A DNA stretch of 64,000 bases from Actinomycetota bacterium (GCA_014377015.1 JACMQL010000046.1:124001-188000); one strand, 5' to 3'. Counted from the first letter of the stretch, positions 28,254 through 37,641 are shown. The notes: generated from the sequence alone by a model not told the origin. A program made the numbers and translations.

Positions 28254-29549
28254 TCACATATCTGGACTCTCGGGCACGTCGCTATTCTCAATTGGGGGAA
28301 CCAGCGCAAGCACGGGCTCTTTCTCAAGTAAAGCAGTCGCAAGAATCGGGGCTACGGCTAGGACCTGCCACGGTCGGGCACCTAACTCAGTCAGCGCGCG
28401 CGCGACTTCGTTGACTTGCAGCACCTCTGTGGAACCTGTCGGCGGATTCCAGCATAGTCTTCTGACGATTTCAGGGCTGATGAGGTTCTCCGGCGGTAAT
28501 CCAAGTAAAGCGCTCTCTCCGGCAATACCTAACCTGGCGTGAGAGAGCGGGGCAAATTTGGCAGGGAAGCGCTCTTTCCATAATTTCATTGGTGGCATTG
28601 AGTCGCTCACGAGGCGCAACTCGGGCCATTCACTTTCAGGCAGGGCGAGGCCAAGTTCAATTGCAAGTAGCCAGGCCGGCGCGTTTTCATACCAGCGGCT
28701 TCGTGCGCCGATCGGACGCAAGACTTTTTCTATCTCCTTGCGGTCTTTCGGTGTGTGAAGGGCTAGTTCCATTAATGCCGCATCACTTAGCATTTTTGAG
28801 GGCGCAACATCCACCGATCGCGCAAGGTCGTCTCGCACCCTCCACAACTCACGAACGATTGCCAAGACCTGACGCTTTCGCACCTTATGCATTCCGGAGG
28901 TACGCCGCCATGGTTCTTTGCGTTTTTCACTTGGTGCTGCGGCCAGGATTGCCGCAAATTCTTCGTGGGCCCAACCGAGTTTTCCTTGCGTTGACAATAA
29001 CTCGATCATCTTCACGCGCAATTCGATAAGAAGTTCTACATCAAGGGCGGCGTAGGTGAGCCAAGCAATGGGTAAAGGTCTGATAGACCAATCGACGGCG
29101 CTATGTTCTTTGGCGAGCCCGATTCCGATCAGACTTTCTACGAGCGCACCTAATCCCACTCGCGGAAGTCCCGCCAGGCGCCCAGCCAACTCAGTGTCGA
29201 AAAGAGTCGCGGGTTGTATCCCAACTTCGCGAAGGCAGGGAAGATCCTGCGTGCTCGCATGCAAAATTACTTCATCACTTTGTATCAATGCGTTAAGTTC
29301 CAGAAAAAGTGGATGCAAACTATTGCTTTGGAACGGAATCGGATCGATGAGATGGAGTCCGCCACCAGCACGCTTTATTTGAATCAGATAGGCGCGCTGG
29401 CTGTATTTATAACCTGAAGCGCGTTCGGCATCAATGGCAAATGGCCCGTGCCCATTGGCAAGAATTGCGATGGCATGTGCAAAGTCATCTTCGGTTGCAA
29501 TGACTTCTGGAGTACCGTCAATTGGGGCAAGCATGGGAGTGAGTTCCAT
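28254..29549 (-). CDS. RNase D-like 3'-5' exonuclease with HRDC domain
   Basis: This protein (about 431 residues) has an N-terminal DEDD exonuclease domain (FAIDAERASGYKYSQRAYLIQI with the catalytic acidic residues, and LIDPI) and an HRDC nucleic-acid-binding domain after it (LWRVRDDLARSVDVAPSKM). It processes the 3' ends of stable RNA. It starts 3 bases after the DUF3000 stop; the DUF3000/RNase D pair near dxs is conserved in actinobacteria (Rv2680-Rv2681-dxs). Confidence 0.9.
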   Translation of the reverse strand: MELTPMLAPIDGTPEVIATEDDFAHAIAILANGHGPFAIDAERASGYKYSQRAYLIQIKRAGGGLHLIDPIPFQSNSLHPLFLELNALIQSDEVILHASTQDLPCLREVGIQPATLFDTELAGRLAGLPRVGLGALVESLIGIGLAKEHSAVDWSIRPLPIAWLTYAALDVELLIELRVKMIELLSTQGKLGWAHEEFAAILAAAPSEKRKEPWRRTSGMHKVRKRQVLAIVRELWRVRDDLARSVDVAPSKMLSDAALMELALHTPKDRKEIEKVLRPIGARSRWYENAPAWLLAIELGLALPESEWPELRLVSDSMPPMKLWKERFPAKFAPLSHARLGIAGESALLGLPPENLISPEIVRRLCWNPPTGSTEVLQVNEVARALTELGARPWQVLAVAPILATALLEKEPVLALVPPIENSDVPESPDM

Positions 29550-29552
29550 CAA

Positions 29553-30140
29553 TTAGGTACGGTTTCGAATAGTCGCGGCGGTAATGGAGGAGACTCCAGC
29601 TGGAATAGGCGGCAATCCGGCAAGTTCGGCGAGTAAGGTGCACCACGCCTGAATATGCAATTCGATCTCTTGCGGAGATTTAAGTAGCGGTGTCCATGAG
29701 GCGCGAATCTCCATTTCAGCTTCATCACTGCGCGGAGATAATTTTCCAAACGATGCACTCGCTACCCGAGTCACGGTGCCGCTGGCAGCAACAAAATTGC
29801 AATCGCCCTGCGTTAAGGAAGATAGAAACCAGTTCCAACCCACTTCAGGAAGCAACGGGTCCTCTTGCATCATGACGTCCACGTCAGCGCGAACATACGT
29901 GACACAACGAAAATCGCCTTCCCATGTATCTTGTCCGCCGGGTTCGTGAAGAAGAACGAATCTGCCTGAGGCAACCTCATCCTCGGCGTCGGCAAGGAGA
30001 CCATTGCTCACATCGGCCGAAAATGCGAATGAAAAGGCAGCCAATTTTTGGGGTGCAGGAACCTCTTCTAGCAGGATTTCAGAACGGGGTTTAAATGTCT
30101 GGAGAGTTCGGGTGATTAGGTGGAACTCACTTTCGCGCAC
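29553..30140 (-). CDS. DUF3000 family protein
   Basis: This 195-residue protein belongs to the actinobacterial DUF3000 family by its LLHEPGGQDTWEGDFRCVTYVRADV and GWNWFLSSL segments. The stop abuts the RNase D gene. No membrane span or known catalytic motif is visible. Its conserved pairing with RNase D suggests a role in RNA metabolism, which is an inference. Confidence 0.85.
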   Translation of the reverse strand: MRESEFHLITRTLQTFKPRSEILLEEVPAPQKLAAFSFAFSADVSNGLLADAEDEVASGRFVLLHEPGGQDTWEGDFRCVTYVRADVDVMMQEDPLLPEVGWNWFLSSLTQGDCNFVAASGTVTRVASASFGKLSPRSDEAEMEIRASWTPLLKSPQEIELHIQAWCTLLAELAGLPPIPAGVSSITAATIRNRT

Positions 30141-30199
30141 TGCTTAAATCTAAAGAAAAGTGCGTAAAAAGGGGGGAGGCTGGGCGGTACCCTTCCGAA

Positions 30200-31039
30200 A
30201 TGGCTATCTTTCTTGCGCTATTTTCTAGCGCATTGTGGGGAAGCGCCGACTTTGAGGCGGGCCGACTTGCTAAGAAATTTCCTGCCATTGCTGTCACAGG
30301 CATGACGCAAGCGTGCGGATTGATCTTTGGTCTCCTCATTCTTGGCTTGAGTGGCGGATGGCATGCCGTGGCGTTCGGATCTGAGGGCTATTTCCTGCCC
30401 GCAGTCTTGGCAGGAATCTCGGGGTATTTTGGTCTGGTCTGCCTATATGCCGGCTTAGCAACTGGTCGCATGGGAGTCGTCTCGCCAATCAGTTCGATCT
30501 GTGCTGTCATTCCAGTGACCATCGCCCTCCTTAGTGGGGAGCATCTGCCTGCTATTAAAGCAGCGGGTGTAGCCGTGGCCATTCTCGGTGCGTTCTTAGC
30601 CAGTGGTCCGGAAATTCGTGGTGGAGTTACGACTCGTCCATTACTCCTGGCTTTAGGTGCGGCAACCGGATTCGGATTCGCTTTGACTTTCATGGCGCGC
30701 GGATCACAGTCGAGTGCACTGATGACAATGGTAATGATGCGTTGTACTACTTTATTGATTTCCCTAGCCATCGCATTGAGGTATCGAAGCGTCGGAGGCT
30801 TTACGCGCCGCGAAATTCCGCGGTTGGCATATATCGGGGTCGCAGATTTTTCCGCGAATCTTCTTTTGGGAATTGCCTCCACTCAGGCACTCGTATCGGT
30901 CGTAATGGTTTTGGGATCTCTTTTCCCAATTATGACCGCTCTCCTTGCCTATATATTTTTGCACGAGCGATTGCACAGAGTGCAGTACTGGGGGATCGCC
31001 TTCGCTATTACCGGCGTTGCCCTTATCTCTGGTTCTTAA
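30200..31039 (+). CDS. EamA/DMT-family permease
   Basis: This 279-residue protein has about ten hydrophobic spans in two EamA halves, beginning FLALFSSALWGSADF and ending with the second-half FLHERLHRVQYWGIAFAITG. Family members export amino acids or metabolites. The substrate is unknown. It converges with, and overlaps by 4 bases, the RibD-like gene. Confidence 0.87.
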   Translation: MAIFLALFSSALWGSADFEAGRLAKKFPAIAVTGMTQACGLIFGLLILGLSGGWHAVAFGSEGYFLPAVLAGISGYFGLVCLYAGLATGRMGVVSPISSICAVIPVTIALLSGEHLPAIKAAGVAVAILGAFLASGPEIRGGVTTRPLLLALGAATGFGFALTFMARGSQSSALMTMVMMRCTTLLISLAIALRYRSVGGFTRREIPRLAYIGVADFSANLLLGIASTQALVSVVMVLGSLFPIMTALLAYIFLHERLHRVQYWGIAFAITGVALISGS

Positions 31040-31566
31040 TCGATTAGGAGCGCCGGCGAGGAGAATGGAAGAACGGGCTCCGTGCAAATATAAAACTGCG
31101 TTTCATCTGTGCGCGATTTGCTTATACGTCCAAAGTGAGCGAGTAATGCAGCGATATCAATTGGATTATCACCGCCTGAATATGGTGTGATGCTTAGTCT
31201 AAGTTCGGCGATCTTTCCATGTTTCAAAAGTTCGTTTAGAAAATTTACTCCGCCTTCGACGCATATCCGCGAACCGAATTCAGAAGTAGCGCGCTGGATT
31301 GCATCACTCGGAGAACAATTCCACCAGATTGCTTTGGGATTCTTATTGAGAATGTCCGGGCGGGTAGTGGAAACGACGATGAGAGGAACGGGAGTTCGTG
31401 CGTACGGTTCGCTGGCGGCGCTGCGGCCACCGATGAGGATGGCATCACAGGCGCGTCGAGCTGCGAGGAATACGGATCGATCTGCAGATGTCGTAACTCC
31501 CGCGCTAGTTCCGGATGCGCTGGATGACCCATCACTTCCCAACACAAGAAAGGCGACAACGCTCAC
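31036..31566 (-). CDS. RibD C-terminal-like (dihydrofolate reductase-fold) reductase
   Basis: This 176-residue protein matches the RibD C-terminal/DHFR-like fold. It has the SADRSVFLAARRACDAILIGGRSA segment and the ICVEGGVNFLNELLK motif that binds NADPH and the sugar phosphate. It is short for the family and has no deaminase domain. It may be a riboflavin-pathway pyrimidine reductase or a DHFR-like enzyme; M. tuberculosis Rv2671 is the positional equivalent. Confidence 0.8.
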   Translation of the reverse strand: MSVVAFLVLGSDGSSSASGTSAGVTTSADRSVFLAARRACDAILIGGRSAASEPYARTPVPLIVVSTTRPDILNKNPKAIWWNCSPSDAIQRATSEFGSRICVEGGVNFLNELLKHGKIAELRLSITPYSGGDNPIDIAALLAHFGRISKSRTDETQFYICTEPVLPFSSPALLID

Positions 31567-31623
31567 CTGCCTTACTTTAGCCGCGACCCCGAGATTGTCA
31601 GTGGACCCTGATAATTTTAAGTC

Positions 31624-31839
31624 ATGATCATTGATTGCGGCAGCTGTGTCATGCGAGATATCGCCTGCTCTGATTGTGTTGTCTCCTCTCTCCTGGAGTT
31701 AAGTCCACCGTCTCAGGCACCGTCTCAGGCACCGCTCAGGCGCACGGAAGTGAGTGAAGAGACGGTGGATGCTATTTCCTTGCTCTCATCGCGGGGAATT
31801 GTCCGTCCCATGCGCTTTAGCGATTCACTTCACGGTTAA
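31624..31839 (+). CDS. Small actinobacterial CxxC-CxxC protein
   Basis: This 71-residue protein begins MIIDCGSCVMRDIACSDCVV, with C5, C8, C15 and C18 forming a likely metal-binding CxxC-x6-CxxC knuckle. Similar small proteins beginning with I/V-D-C-x-x-C are widespread in actinobacteria near NlpC/P60 genes. The middle contains an in-frame duplication, SQAPSQAP. The C-terminal half has a conserved-looking VDAISLLSSRGIVRP helix. Function is unknown. Confidence 0.72.
   Translation: MIIDCGSCVMRDIACSDCVVSSLLELSPPSQAPSQAPLRRTEVSEETVDAISLLSSRGIVRPMRFSDSLHG
31704..31769. repeat. Inverted and tandem repeat inside the small Cys-protein gene
   Basis: TCCACCGTCTC (31704-31714) and GAGACGGTGGA (31759-31769) form an 11-base perfect inverted repeat across 44 bases. 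Inside it CCGTCTCAGGCA is repeated in tandem with a third partial copy, which makes the in-frame SQAP duplication. It may form an RNA hairpin or reflect replication slippage. Confidence 0.7.
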
Positions 31840-31902
31840 TTCGCAGAAATTGAAGGAGTGCGCAGGTTGAGCAGGAGCGCATTTTGACGTTAGCCTGACC
31901 AG

Positions 31903-32955
31903 GTGACTTTTCGAGTCGGAGTGCTTCGCGTGCGAAAGTCGCGTCGAGTGCTCTCCATCTTTATTGCCGGAGCCCTCTTAGTGCCGTTGATGAGCGAGCC
32001 GGCGCAGGCTGCTCAATCTCTGCAAGAGATTCAACGTCAAATTGAAAGGTTGCAAGAGGATGCGACTTCCTCAGCAGAGGGTGCGCAGAACGCAAAGGTT
32101 CAACTGGATTCTCTCAATCGCACCCTGCGCGCCATTCGCCAGCAGGCCGCCAGCCAAGGGCAGACCCTGAGTCAATTGCGAAAGACTTTGGGTTCAATAG
32201 CAGTTCAGCAGTACACCACGGGGGGCCTGGGTCAGAATCTTGAACTTCTCTTCTCCTCAAATCCGTCCTTATATTTGTCAACGGCCGGATCACTCGACGC
32301 TCTTGCGCGGCGTAAATCAATTCAACTTCAGAAATTTGCAGCCGCCGCGCAAAGGCTCAAGGCCACCACTTTGACCGTCAATGACAAACTCTCTCTGGTT
32401 GAAGCGACTCGCACGCGATTGATTTCGCAGAATGCGCAGGTGCGCGCAAAACTTGTCGCGGTAGAAAAGATTTTGTCGCGGTTAAAGAAAAGTGACCGAC
32501 TCAGATTGGCGGCTTTGACACGAGCAGCTAATGAAAAGTCCCAACGATCATCTCTCGTCTTCGCTAAGTCAGCTTTGAAAGTATCGGTAAAATCTTCGGC
32601 ACGAGCCGCGGTCGCAATTCGCTTCGCGCTAGCGCAAATCGGAGACAGATACGTCTTTGGAAGTGCTGGACTCGTGACGTGGGATTGCTCAGGTTTAACT
32701 TTGCGCGCCTTCCAACAAGCAGGCGTGTCTTTGCCACATTCATCGGCGGCGCAGGCAAATTACGGCAAACGCGTTCCCTTTAATCAGGTTCGCCCCGGTG
32801 ACTTAGTTTTCTTCGGAAATCCAATTTCGCACTCCGCCATCTATCTCGGCGGGGGTCGAATGGTCAATGCACCACGCACCGGCGCGCGAGTCAGAGTGGA
32901 TTCTTTTGGCGCGTTTTTCGGTAGCAAACGCTTCGTTACCGCCCGCCGACTTTAA
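31903..32955 (+). CDS. NlpC/P60 peptidoglycan endopeptidase with coiled-coil domain
   Basis: This 350-residue secreted protein has an N-terminal signal (hydrophobic FIAGALLVPLM, then PAQAAQ), a long coiled coil (about residues 45-210) and a C-terminal NlpC/P60 domain. The catalytic Cys262 is in TWDCSGLT and His310 in ISHSAIYLGGGR. It cleaves stem peptides in the cell wall, and the coiled coil probably autoinhibits or recruits it. The stop abuts the ATG of the mannosyltransferase. A GTG at 31921 is an alternative start. Confidence 0.92.
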   Translation: MTFRVGVLRVRKSRRVLSIFIAGALLVPLMSEPAQAAQSLQEIQRQIERLQEDATSSAEGAQNAKVQLDSLNRTLRAIRQQAASQGQTLSQLRKTLGSIAVQQYTTGGLGQNLELLFSSNPSLYLSTAGSLDALARRKSIQLQKFAAAAQRLKATTLTVNDKLSLVEATRTRLISQNAQVRAKLVAVEKILSRLKKSDRLRLAALTRAANEKSQRSSLVFAKSALKVSVKSSARAAVAIRFALAQIGDRYVFGSAGLVTWDCSGLTLRAFQQAGVSLPHSSAAQANYGKRVPFNQVRPGDLVFFGNPISHSAIYLGGGRMVNAPRTGARVRVDSFGAFFGSKRFVTARRL

Positions 32956-34128
32956 ATGAACGCTGAGATGCCCACAGCACTTTTTGTCACAAATGATTTT
33001 GGGCCCCGTGCAGGTGGCATTGAGACATTCCTCATGGGACTCGTTGCGCGCTTGCCGCCAAATTCGGTGACGGTCTACACCTCAGCTCAGGGCAACACCG
33101 AGGCTTACGACCAAAAGTGGCTGGCCGACTTCGGCGTCCGAGTTATTCGAGATAGGTCAAAGATTTTGCTTCCCTCACCACGAGTGGCGCGTGCCTTGCG
33201 CAATCTGCTCAAGCGCGAATCCTTTGCCGTCGCCTGCTTCGGTGCCGCACTTCCGTTGGGGCTTCTCGCCGCCACTTTGCGGCGCGCTGGAATCCCGCGA
33301 GTGGTCTCGCTCAGCCATGGGCATGAAGTGTGGTGGGCGAAAGTCTTTCCATTCACACTTGCAGTACGGGCAGTCGGCGCCAATTTAGATGCGCTGAGTT
33401 ATCTGGGGGAGTTCACCCACCGCGCGATGGCGAAATCTCTTTCAAAATCTGCGCAAACGGCAATGGTGCGGATTGCACCAGGTATCGATGCGCATCATTT
33501 CTCTCCTTCCGCACAAGCGGCCGAGGTGAGAGAGCAACTGGGATTGACGAATAAGAAGGTCATTGTCAGCGTTGGTCGCCTTGTCCACCGCAAGGGGCAG
33601 GACCGATTGGTCGAGGCGCTGCCGAAGATAATTGAGAGGGTCTCCAACGCGCATCTTTTAATCATTGGTGAAGGGCCGCATCGAAAAGTTCTTGAGAAAT
33701 TGGTTGCGAAGAACCATGTCGAGTCGGCTGTGACCTTTATCGGACGATTGCAGTATGAGGATCTGCCTCGCTATATCGGCGCCGCCGATGTTTTTGCGAT
33801 GCCATCGCGGGCGCGCTTCTTTGGGTTAGAAGTCGAAGGCTTAGGGATTGTCTATCTCGAAGCTAGCGCGTGCGGACTTCCAGTTGTTGCTGGCGATAAA
33901 GGTGGCGCCCCCGATGCGGTCATAGAAGGCGAAACTGGTTTAGCTGTAGACGGCACGAGCATTGATGCCATCAGTAAGGCAATAGTCGACCTCTTGCAAG
34001 ATCCCGCAAAAGCCAAGCAGATGGGGCAACGCGGGCGTGAATGGGTAGTTGATCAATGGTCCTGGGAGTACTGGTCATCCCAATTTGCTGATTTTCTCTA
34101 TGGAATGGACAAGCGCAAAACTAATTAA
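32956..34128 (+). CDS. GT4 glycosyltransferase, PimB'-like mannosyltransferase
   Basis: This 390-residue protein is a GT-B glycosyltransferase of family 4. It has the N-terminal PRAGGIETFL glycine loop, VSVGRLVHRKGQDRL at the start of the C-terminal domain and the donor-binding EGLGIVYLEASACGLPVVAG. It most resembles PimB', which adds the second mannose of phosphatidylinositol mannosides. The neighbours (NlpC/P60, FadD15-like, PlsC) match the Rv2182c-Rv2190c block of M. tuberculosis, and inositol-phosphate synthase is also in this window. Confidence 0.85.
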   Translation: MNAEMPTALFVTNDFGPRAGGIETFLMGLVARLPPNSVTVYTSAQGNTEAYDQKWLADFGVRVIRDRSKILLPSPRVARALRNLLKRESFAVACFGAALPLGLLAATLRRAGIPRVVSLSHGHEVWWAKVFPFTLAVRAVGANLDALSYLGEFTHRAMAKSLSKSAQTAMVRIAPGIDAHHFSPSAQAAEVREQLGLTNKKVIVSVGRLVHRKGQDRLVEALPKIIERVSNAHLLIIGEGPHRKVLEKLVAKNHVESAVTFIGRLQYEDLPRYIGAADVFAMPSRARFFGLEVEGLGIVYLEASACGLPVVAGDKGGAPDAVIEGETGLAVDGTSIDAISKAIVDLLQDPAKAKQMGQRGREWVVDQWSWEYWSSQFADFLYGMDKRKTN

Positions 34129-34744
34129 GTAAGCCATGGCTTAGTGCGATAGCCACTGCTTCTGTTCGATTCGCGGCATTGAGTTTGCGATAGATATTTG
34201 ACAAGTGAGTTTTAATGGTGGCCTCTGTTACAAAAAGGGAACTCGCGATCTTGGAAGAAGTTTGACCGGATGGCAGGAGCGCTAATACTTGTAATTCACG
34301 TGAAGTCAATCCGAAACCAACATTTTTGCGAGCCAGCGCGGCTGATAAGCCATGGCTGGAAAAACTTAGCGGTGCCGAAAAAGCATGAGCAACAGCGGAG
34401 ATCACTTCACCTATCGGCGCGCTTTTATGAACGTAGGCGCTGGCGCCGGCTTGCAGCGCGGCGAGCAGATGGTCATCTTCATCATTGAGCGTGAGAACGA
34501 CTATGCCAATAACTTTCGACACAGATCGCGCCCAAGACACTATTTCAAGGCCACTCCCATCGGGCAAATTCAAATCTACGACGATCACATCTGGTGATTT
34601 GTGGGCAACTTGCGCCAAACCCTCATTCTTCGAGGCAGCCTCTCCAACGACCTGGTAATTCGCGCGAATGAGCGCAGAACGTAGGCCTTCTCGAACGACT
34701 TGGTGGTCATCGATAATAAGCACGGAAATCATGCGGGGATCCAT
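34121..34744 (-). CDS. NarL/LuxR-type response regulator
   Basis: This 207-residue protein has an N-terminal receiver domain with acidic D12/D13 and phospho-acceptor D57 (VVDLNLPDG), and a C-terminal LuxR HTH (LTSRELQVLALLPSG, then TIKTHLSNIYRKL). Its ATG abuts the stop of the kinase gene, so the pair works as a two-component system. It overlaps the 3' end of the convergent mannosyltransferase gene by 8 bases. Confidence 0.93.
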   Translation of the reverse strand: MDPRMISVLIIDDHQVVREGLRSALIRANYQVVGEAASKNEGLAQVAHKSPDVIVVDLNLPDGSGLEIVSWARSVSKVIGIVVLTLNDEDDHLLAALQAGASAYVHKSAPIGEVISAVAHAFSAPLSFSSHGLSAALARKNVGFGLTSRELQVLALLPSGQTSSKIASSLFVTEATIKTHLSNIYRKLNAANRTEAVAIALSHGLLN

Positions 34745-35341
34745 TTAGAAAAGTTGTTGAGAAATTGGGAAGTGAATCGTGGCTGCAAAGCCAGTCGAGT
34801 CTGATTGCCAGGTCAGTGCGCCGCCAATGCTGCGCGCTCGATCGGCCGACCCGGTGAGTCCGAAGGAGTAGGAGTTCTGTAAGGCTCCACCATGACCATT
34901 GTCATTTATAGAGAGCGTGATTTCAGAACCTGAGTTAATAAGATGCAGTCCCACTTTTGTAGCATTGGAATGCCGAACGATATTGCGCAGGAGTTCACGA
35001 ACAATTCGCATCAGTTGATAGGAAGTTTCATCGGGAAGAAAAATTTGCTCGTCCGGTAAATCTAAAGTCAGGTCGTAATCAGTGCAGAGATCTTCGGCAG
35101 CATCACGTAGTTGCGCGATGAAACTCTTCTCGCTGACTTCATGAAGATCATGAATCTCGGAACGAATCTTGTCGAGAAGGTCGGTGATGTCCAACCGAAC
35201 TTTTCTAATTTCCTGGCGAGTCTCTACCGGCGTTTCTTGATTGGACATGATCAGGTCAAGGCAATACCCAACACCAACTAAATCTTGCGCAATGCCATCA
35301 TGGAGCTCTTGGGCAAGTCGAGTCCTTTCGGTCAGCGTCAT
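34745..35341 (-). CDS. Soluble sensor-less histidine kinase (HisKA_3 type)
   Basis: This 198-residue protein consists only of a HisKA_3 dimerisation helix with H14 in RLAQELHDGIAQDL and an HATPase domain (N-box RELLRNIVRHSNATKVGL, then DNGHG). There is no membrane span, PAS or GAF domain, so it must sense an internal signal or a protein partner. It starts 8 bases after the acyl-CoA synthetase stop and is likely co-transcribed with it. Confidence 0.88.
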   Translation of the reverse strand: MTLTERTRLAQELHDGIAQDLVGVGYCLDLIMSNQETPVETRQEIRKVRLDITDLLDKIRSEIHDLHEVSEKSFIAQLRDAAEDLCTDYDLTLDLPDEQIFLPDETSYQLMRIVRELLRNIVRHSNATKVGLHLINSGSEITLSINDNGHGGALQNSYSFGLTGSADRARSIGGALTWQSDSTGFAATIHFPISQQLF

Positions 35342-35349
35342 TGGTGGCG

Positions 35350-37137
35350 CTACTTGTAAAGCGCCTCGATCTCTTTCGCAAATTCCTTGGCGACGACATG
35401 ACGTTTGATGGAGAACTTTGCGGTGAGATGTCCACCCGCAATGGTGAAATCGACAGGAAGAATAGTGAACTTTCGAATTGATTCGGCGCGACTTACTGCC
35501 TTGTTTGCCTCATCTACTGCAGTTTGAATGACTGCAATCAAATCTGGATCTTGCGTGAGTTCGGCAATTGAAGCGAAGTCTTTCTTATGAATCGAGACCC
35601 AAGGTTTGAGGGCGTCCGTATCCAAGGTGATCAGAGCGGCGATGTAGGGCTGGTTATCGCCGACAACCATGCATTGGCTCACCAATGGGTGAGCACGGAG
35701 TCGATCCTCCAGCACTGCAGGAGCGACGTTCTTTCCACCCGAAGTAACGATAAGTTCCTTTTTTCTCCCGACGATGAACAAGAATCCATCCTCATCAATT
35801 CGTCCAAGGTCGCCAGACTTAAACCAGCGGTCCTCGTCAAAGACTTCGTTGTTCGCGTTTTCATTTTGCCAATAGCCACGCATGACGATCGATCCCTTGA
35901 TGAGAACTTCTCCATCTTCGGCGATGCGAATTGATGTACCTGGAATTGGTCGACCCACTGAACCAACTCGATGATGTGTCGTGAGATTAAGGGTTGCCCC
36001 TGCTGTCGTTTCGGTCAGGCCGTAACCTTCTAAAATCCGTATGCCCGCACCACGATAAAAATGGCCGAGGCGTTCACCAAGTGGGGCACCGCCAGAAATT
36101 GCTGCCTCCACTCTTCCGCCCATGGCAGTCCTAATCTTTGAGTAAACCAATTTGTCGAAGACGCGGTGCTTGAGAAGTAGGGCGATTGGCATCTTGCCTT
36201 TGTCTAAAGCTTCGCTGTAGTGAATCGCGACTGCTGCAGCTTTCCTAAAAATTGATCCCTTGCCGGCTGCCTCCGCCTTTGCTTCGGCGCCGTTGTAAAT
36301 CTTTTCGAAAATGCGGGGGACGGCAAGCACGAAGGTCGGCTTGAAAGTCGCCAAATCAGCAGCGAGTTTCGACACAGGGTCACTGCAATGCGCAAGATGA
36401 AGTCCAGCGCTCACGGCGCCGATCTCAACCATTCGTCCAAATACATGCGCAACTGGAAGAAATAGCAGAGTGGAACCACCAGTTTTTAGAAAGAGATCGC
36501 TTGCGCCTTGCACAACGTTGCTGCACTCAGCCAAAAAATTCCCGTGTGTAAGTTGTACACCTTTAGGACGACCAGTTGTGCCGGATGTGTAAATGATGGT
36601 TGCAAGAGTGTCGGGAACTAGCGCGTTTCTACGTCGATCAATCTCTTCATCGGGTACTGCTGCACCTGCCTTTGCCAGAACATAAAGGACATCCTCGGTC
36701 ATGGTCCACACGTTCTTTGTGGAAGCCGGTAAGACTGGAGTAACCAACTCTCGATGTGTAGGAGTTTCAACTATGAGGGCGACTGCGCCGGAATCGCTAA
36801 GAATCCATTCAACTTGCTCGGCCGATGATGTATCAAAAATTGGAACGACGCATCCGCCCGCAAACCAAATTGCGAAATCTAGAATCGTCCATTCATAGCG
36901 AGTACGCGCCATAATTGCGACCCGATCTCCGATTTGAACTCCGGAGGCAATGAGTCCTTTTGCGGTGGCGCGCACTTCGGAATCAAACTCACGGGCGCTC
37001 ACGGGTTGCCACCCTTGCCCAATGGGGCGCGAAAGCATGATTCGCTCTGGTTCAAACCAGGCTCTCTCAGCCACCAAATTCGTAAGGTTTCCGGCAGTAG
37101 CCGCTGGCACTAAAGCAGGTACGGTCAGTTCATTCAT
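35350..37137 (-). CDS. Long-chain fatty acid-CoA ligase (FadD15-like)
   Basis: This 595-residue AMP-forming enzyme activates fatty acids to acyl-CoA. The P-loop-like IIYTSGTTGRPKGVQLTHGN, the GYGLTET motif and the WFKSGDLGRIDEDGFLFIVGRKKE hinge are all present. It is the length of FadD15-type bacterial synthetases. It is followed closely by the kinase/response-regulator pair, which suggests that the pair may respond to lipid state; that is an inference. Confidence 0.94.
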   Translation of the reverse strand: MNELTVPALVPAATAGNLTNLVAERAWFEPERIMLSRPIGQGWQPVSAREFDSEVRATAKGLIASGVQIGDRVAIMARTRYEWTILDFAIWFAGGCVVPIFDTSSAEQVEWILSDSGAVALIVETPTHRELVTPVLPASTKNVWTMTEDVLYVLAKAGAAVPDEEIDRRRNALVPDTLATIIYTSGTTGRPKGVQLTHGNFLAECSNVVQGASDLFLKTGGSTLLFLPVAHVFGRMVEIGAVSAGLHLAHCSDPVSKLAADLATFKPTFVLAVPRIFEKIYNGAEAKAEAAGKGSIFRKAAAVAIHYSEALDKGKMPIALLLKHRVFDKLVYSKIRTAMGGRVEAAISGGAPLGERLGHFYRGAGIRILEGYGLTETTAGATLNLTTHHRVGSVGRPIPGTSIRIAEDGEVLIKGSIVMRGYWQNENANNEVFDEDRWFKSGDLGRIDEDGFLFIVGRKKELIVTSGGKNVAPAVLEDRLRAHPLVSQCMVVGDNQPYIAALITLDTDALKPWVSIHKKDFASIAELTQDPDLIAVIQTAVDEANKAVSRAESIRKFTILPVDFTIAGGHLTAKFSIKRHVVAKEFAKEIEALYK

Positions 37138-37191
37138 GGCGCTTACGCTAGCGCGGACGCGCAGGATTCGGGAGGGGGTAACCTTGGCGAC

Positions 37192-37629
37192 ATGAGCGAA
37201 TTATCAAGCAGTTCAATTTCAATTGAGGCCCCACTATCTGAAGTCCTGGCAGTGTTAACGGATATCGCTGCCTATCCAACCTGGTCTTCCAGTATCAAAT
37301 CCGTCGAAGTCCTGACCAAGGACGAAACTGGACGGACCTCCACTGCAAAGTTGGCGATCGACGCAGGGCCTTTGAAAGATCGGGTGACGTTGGAGTATGA
37401 CTGGAGTGGCGCTCCCGCGCGCATCAGTTTCTCAATGGTGGATGCCGATCTCTTGACTGCGATGGAGGGTGCCTACATCGTGTCCACGGTTGACGAAGAC
37501 ACGACTCAAGTCACCTACGAACTCCACGTTGATGTTTCAATGCCGATCCCTTCGATTATGCGAAAAAACGCGGAGAAGGCAACGATTGAAACCGCCCTTA
37601 AGCAGCTTAAAACTCATTTAGAAGCCTGA
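37192..37629 (+). CDS. SRPBCC/START-like lipid-binding protein
   Basis: This 145-residue protein is a polyketide-cyclase/START-like helix-grip protein. It begins with the typical SISIEAPLSEVLAVLTDIAAYPTWSSSIKS and ends with a long helix (ETALKQLKTHLEA). Such proteins bind hydrophobic ligands. The M. tuberculosis equivalent Rv2185c lies in the same gene block beside fadD15. Divergent from fadD across 54 bases. Confidence 0.85.
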   Translation: MSELSSSSISIEAPLSEVLAVLTDIAAYPTWSSSIKSVEVLTKDETGRTSTAKLAIDAGPLKDRVTLEYDWSGAPARISFSMVDADLLTAMEGAYIVSTVDEDTTQVTYELHVDVSMPIPSIMRKNAEKATIETALKQLKTHLEA

Positions 37630-37641
37630 CCACTTAACTTC

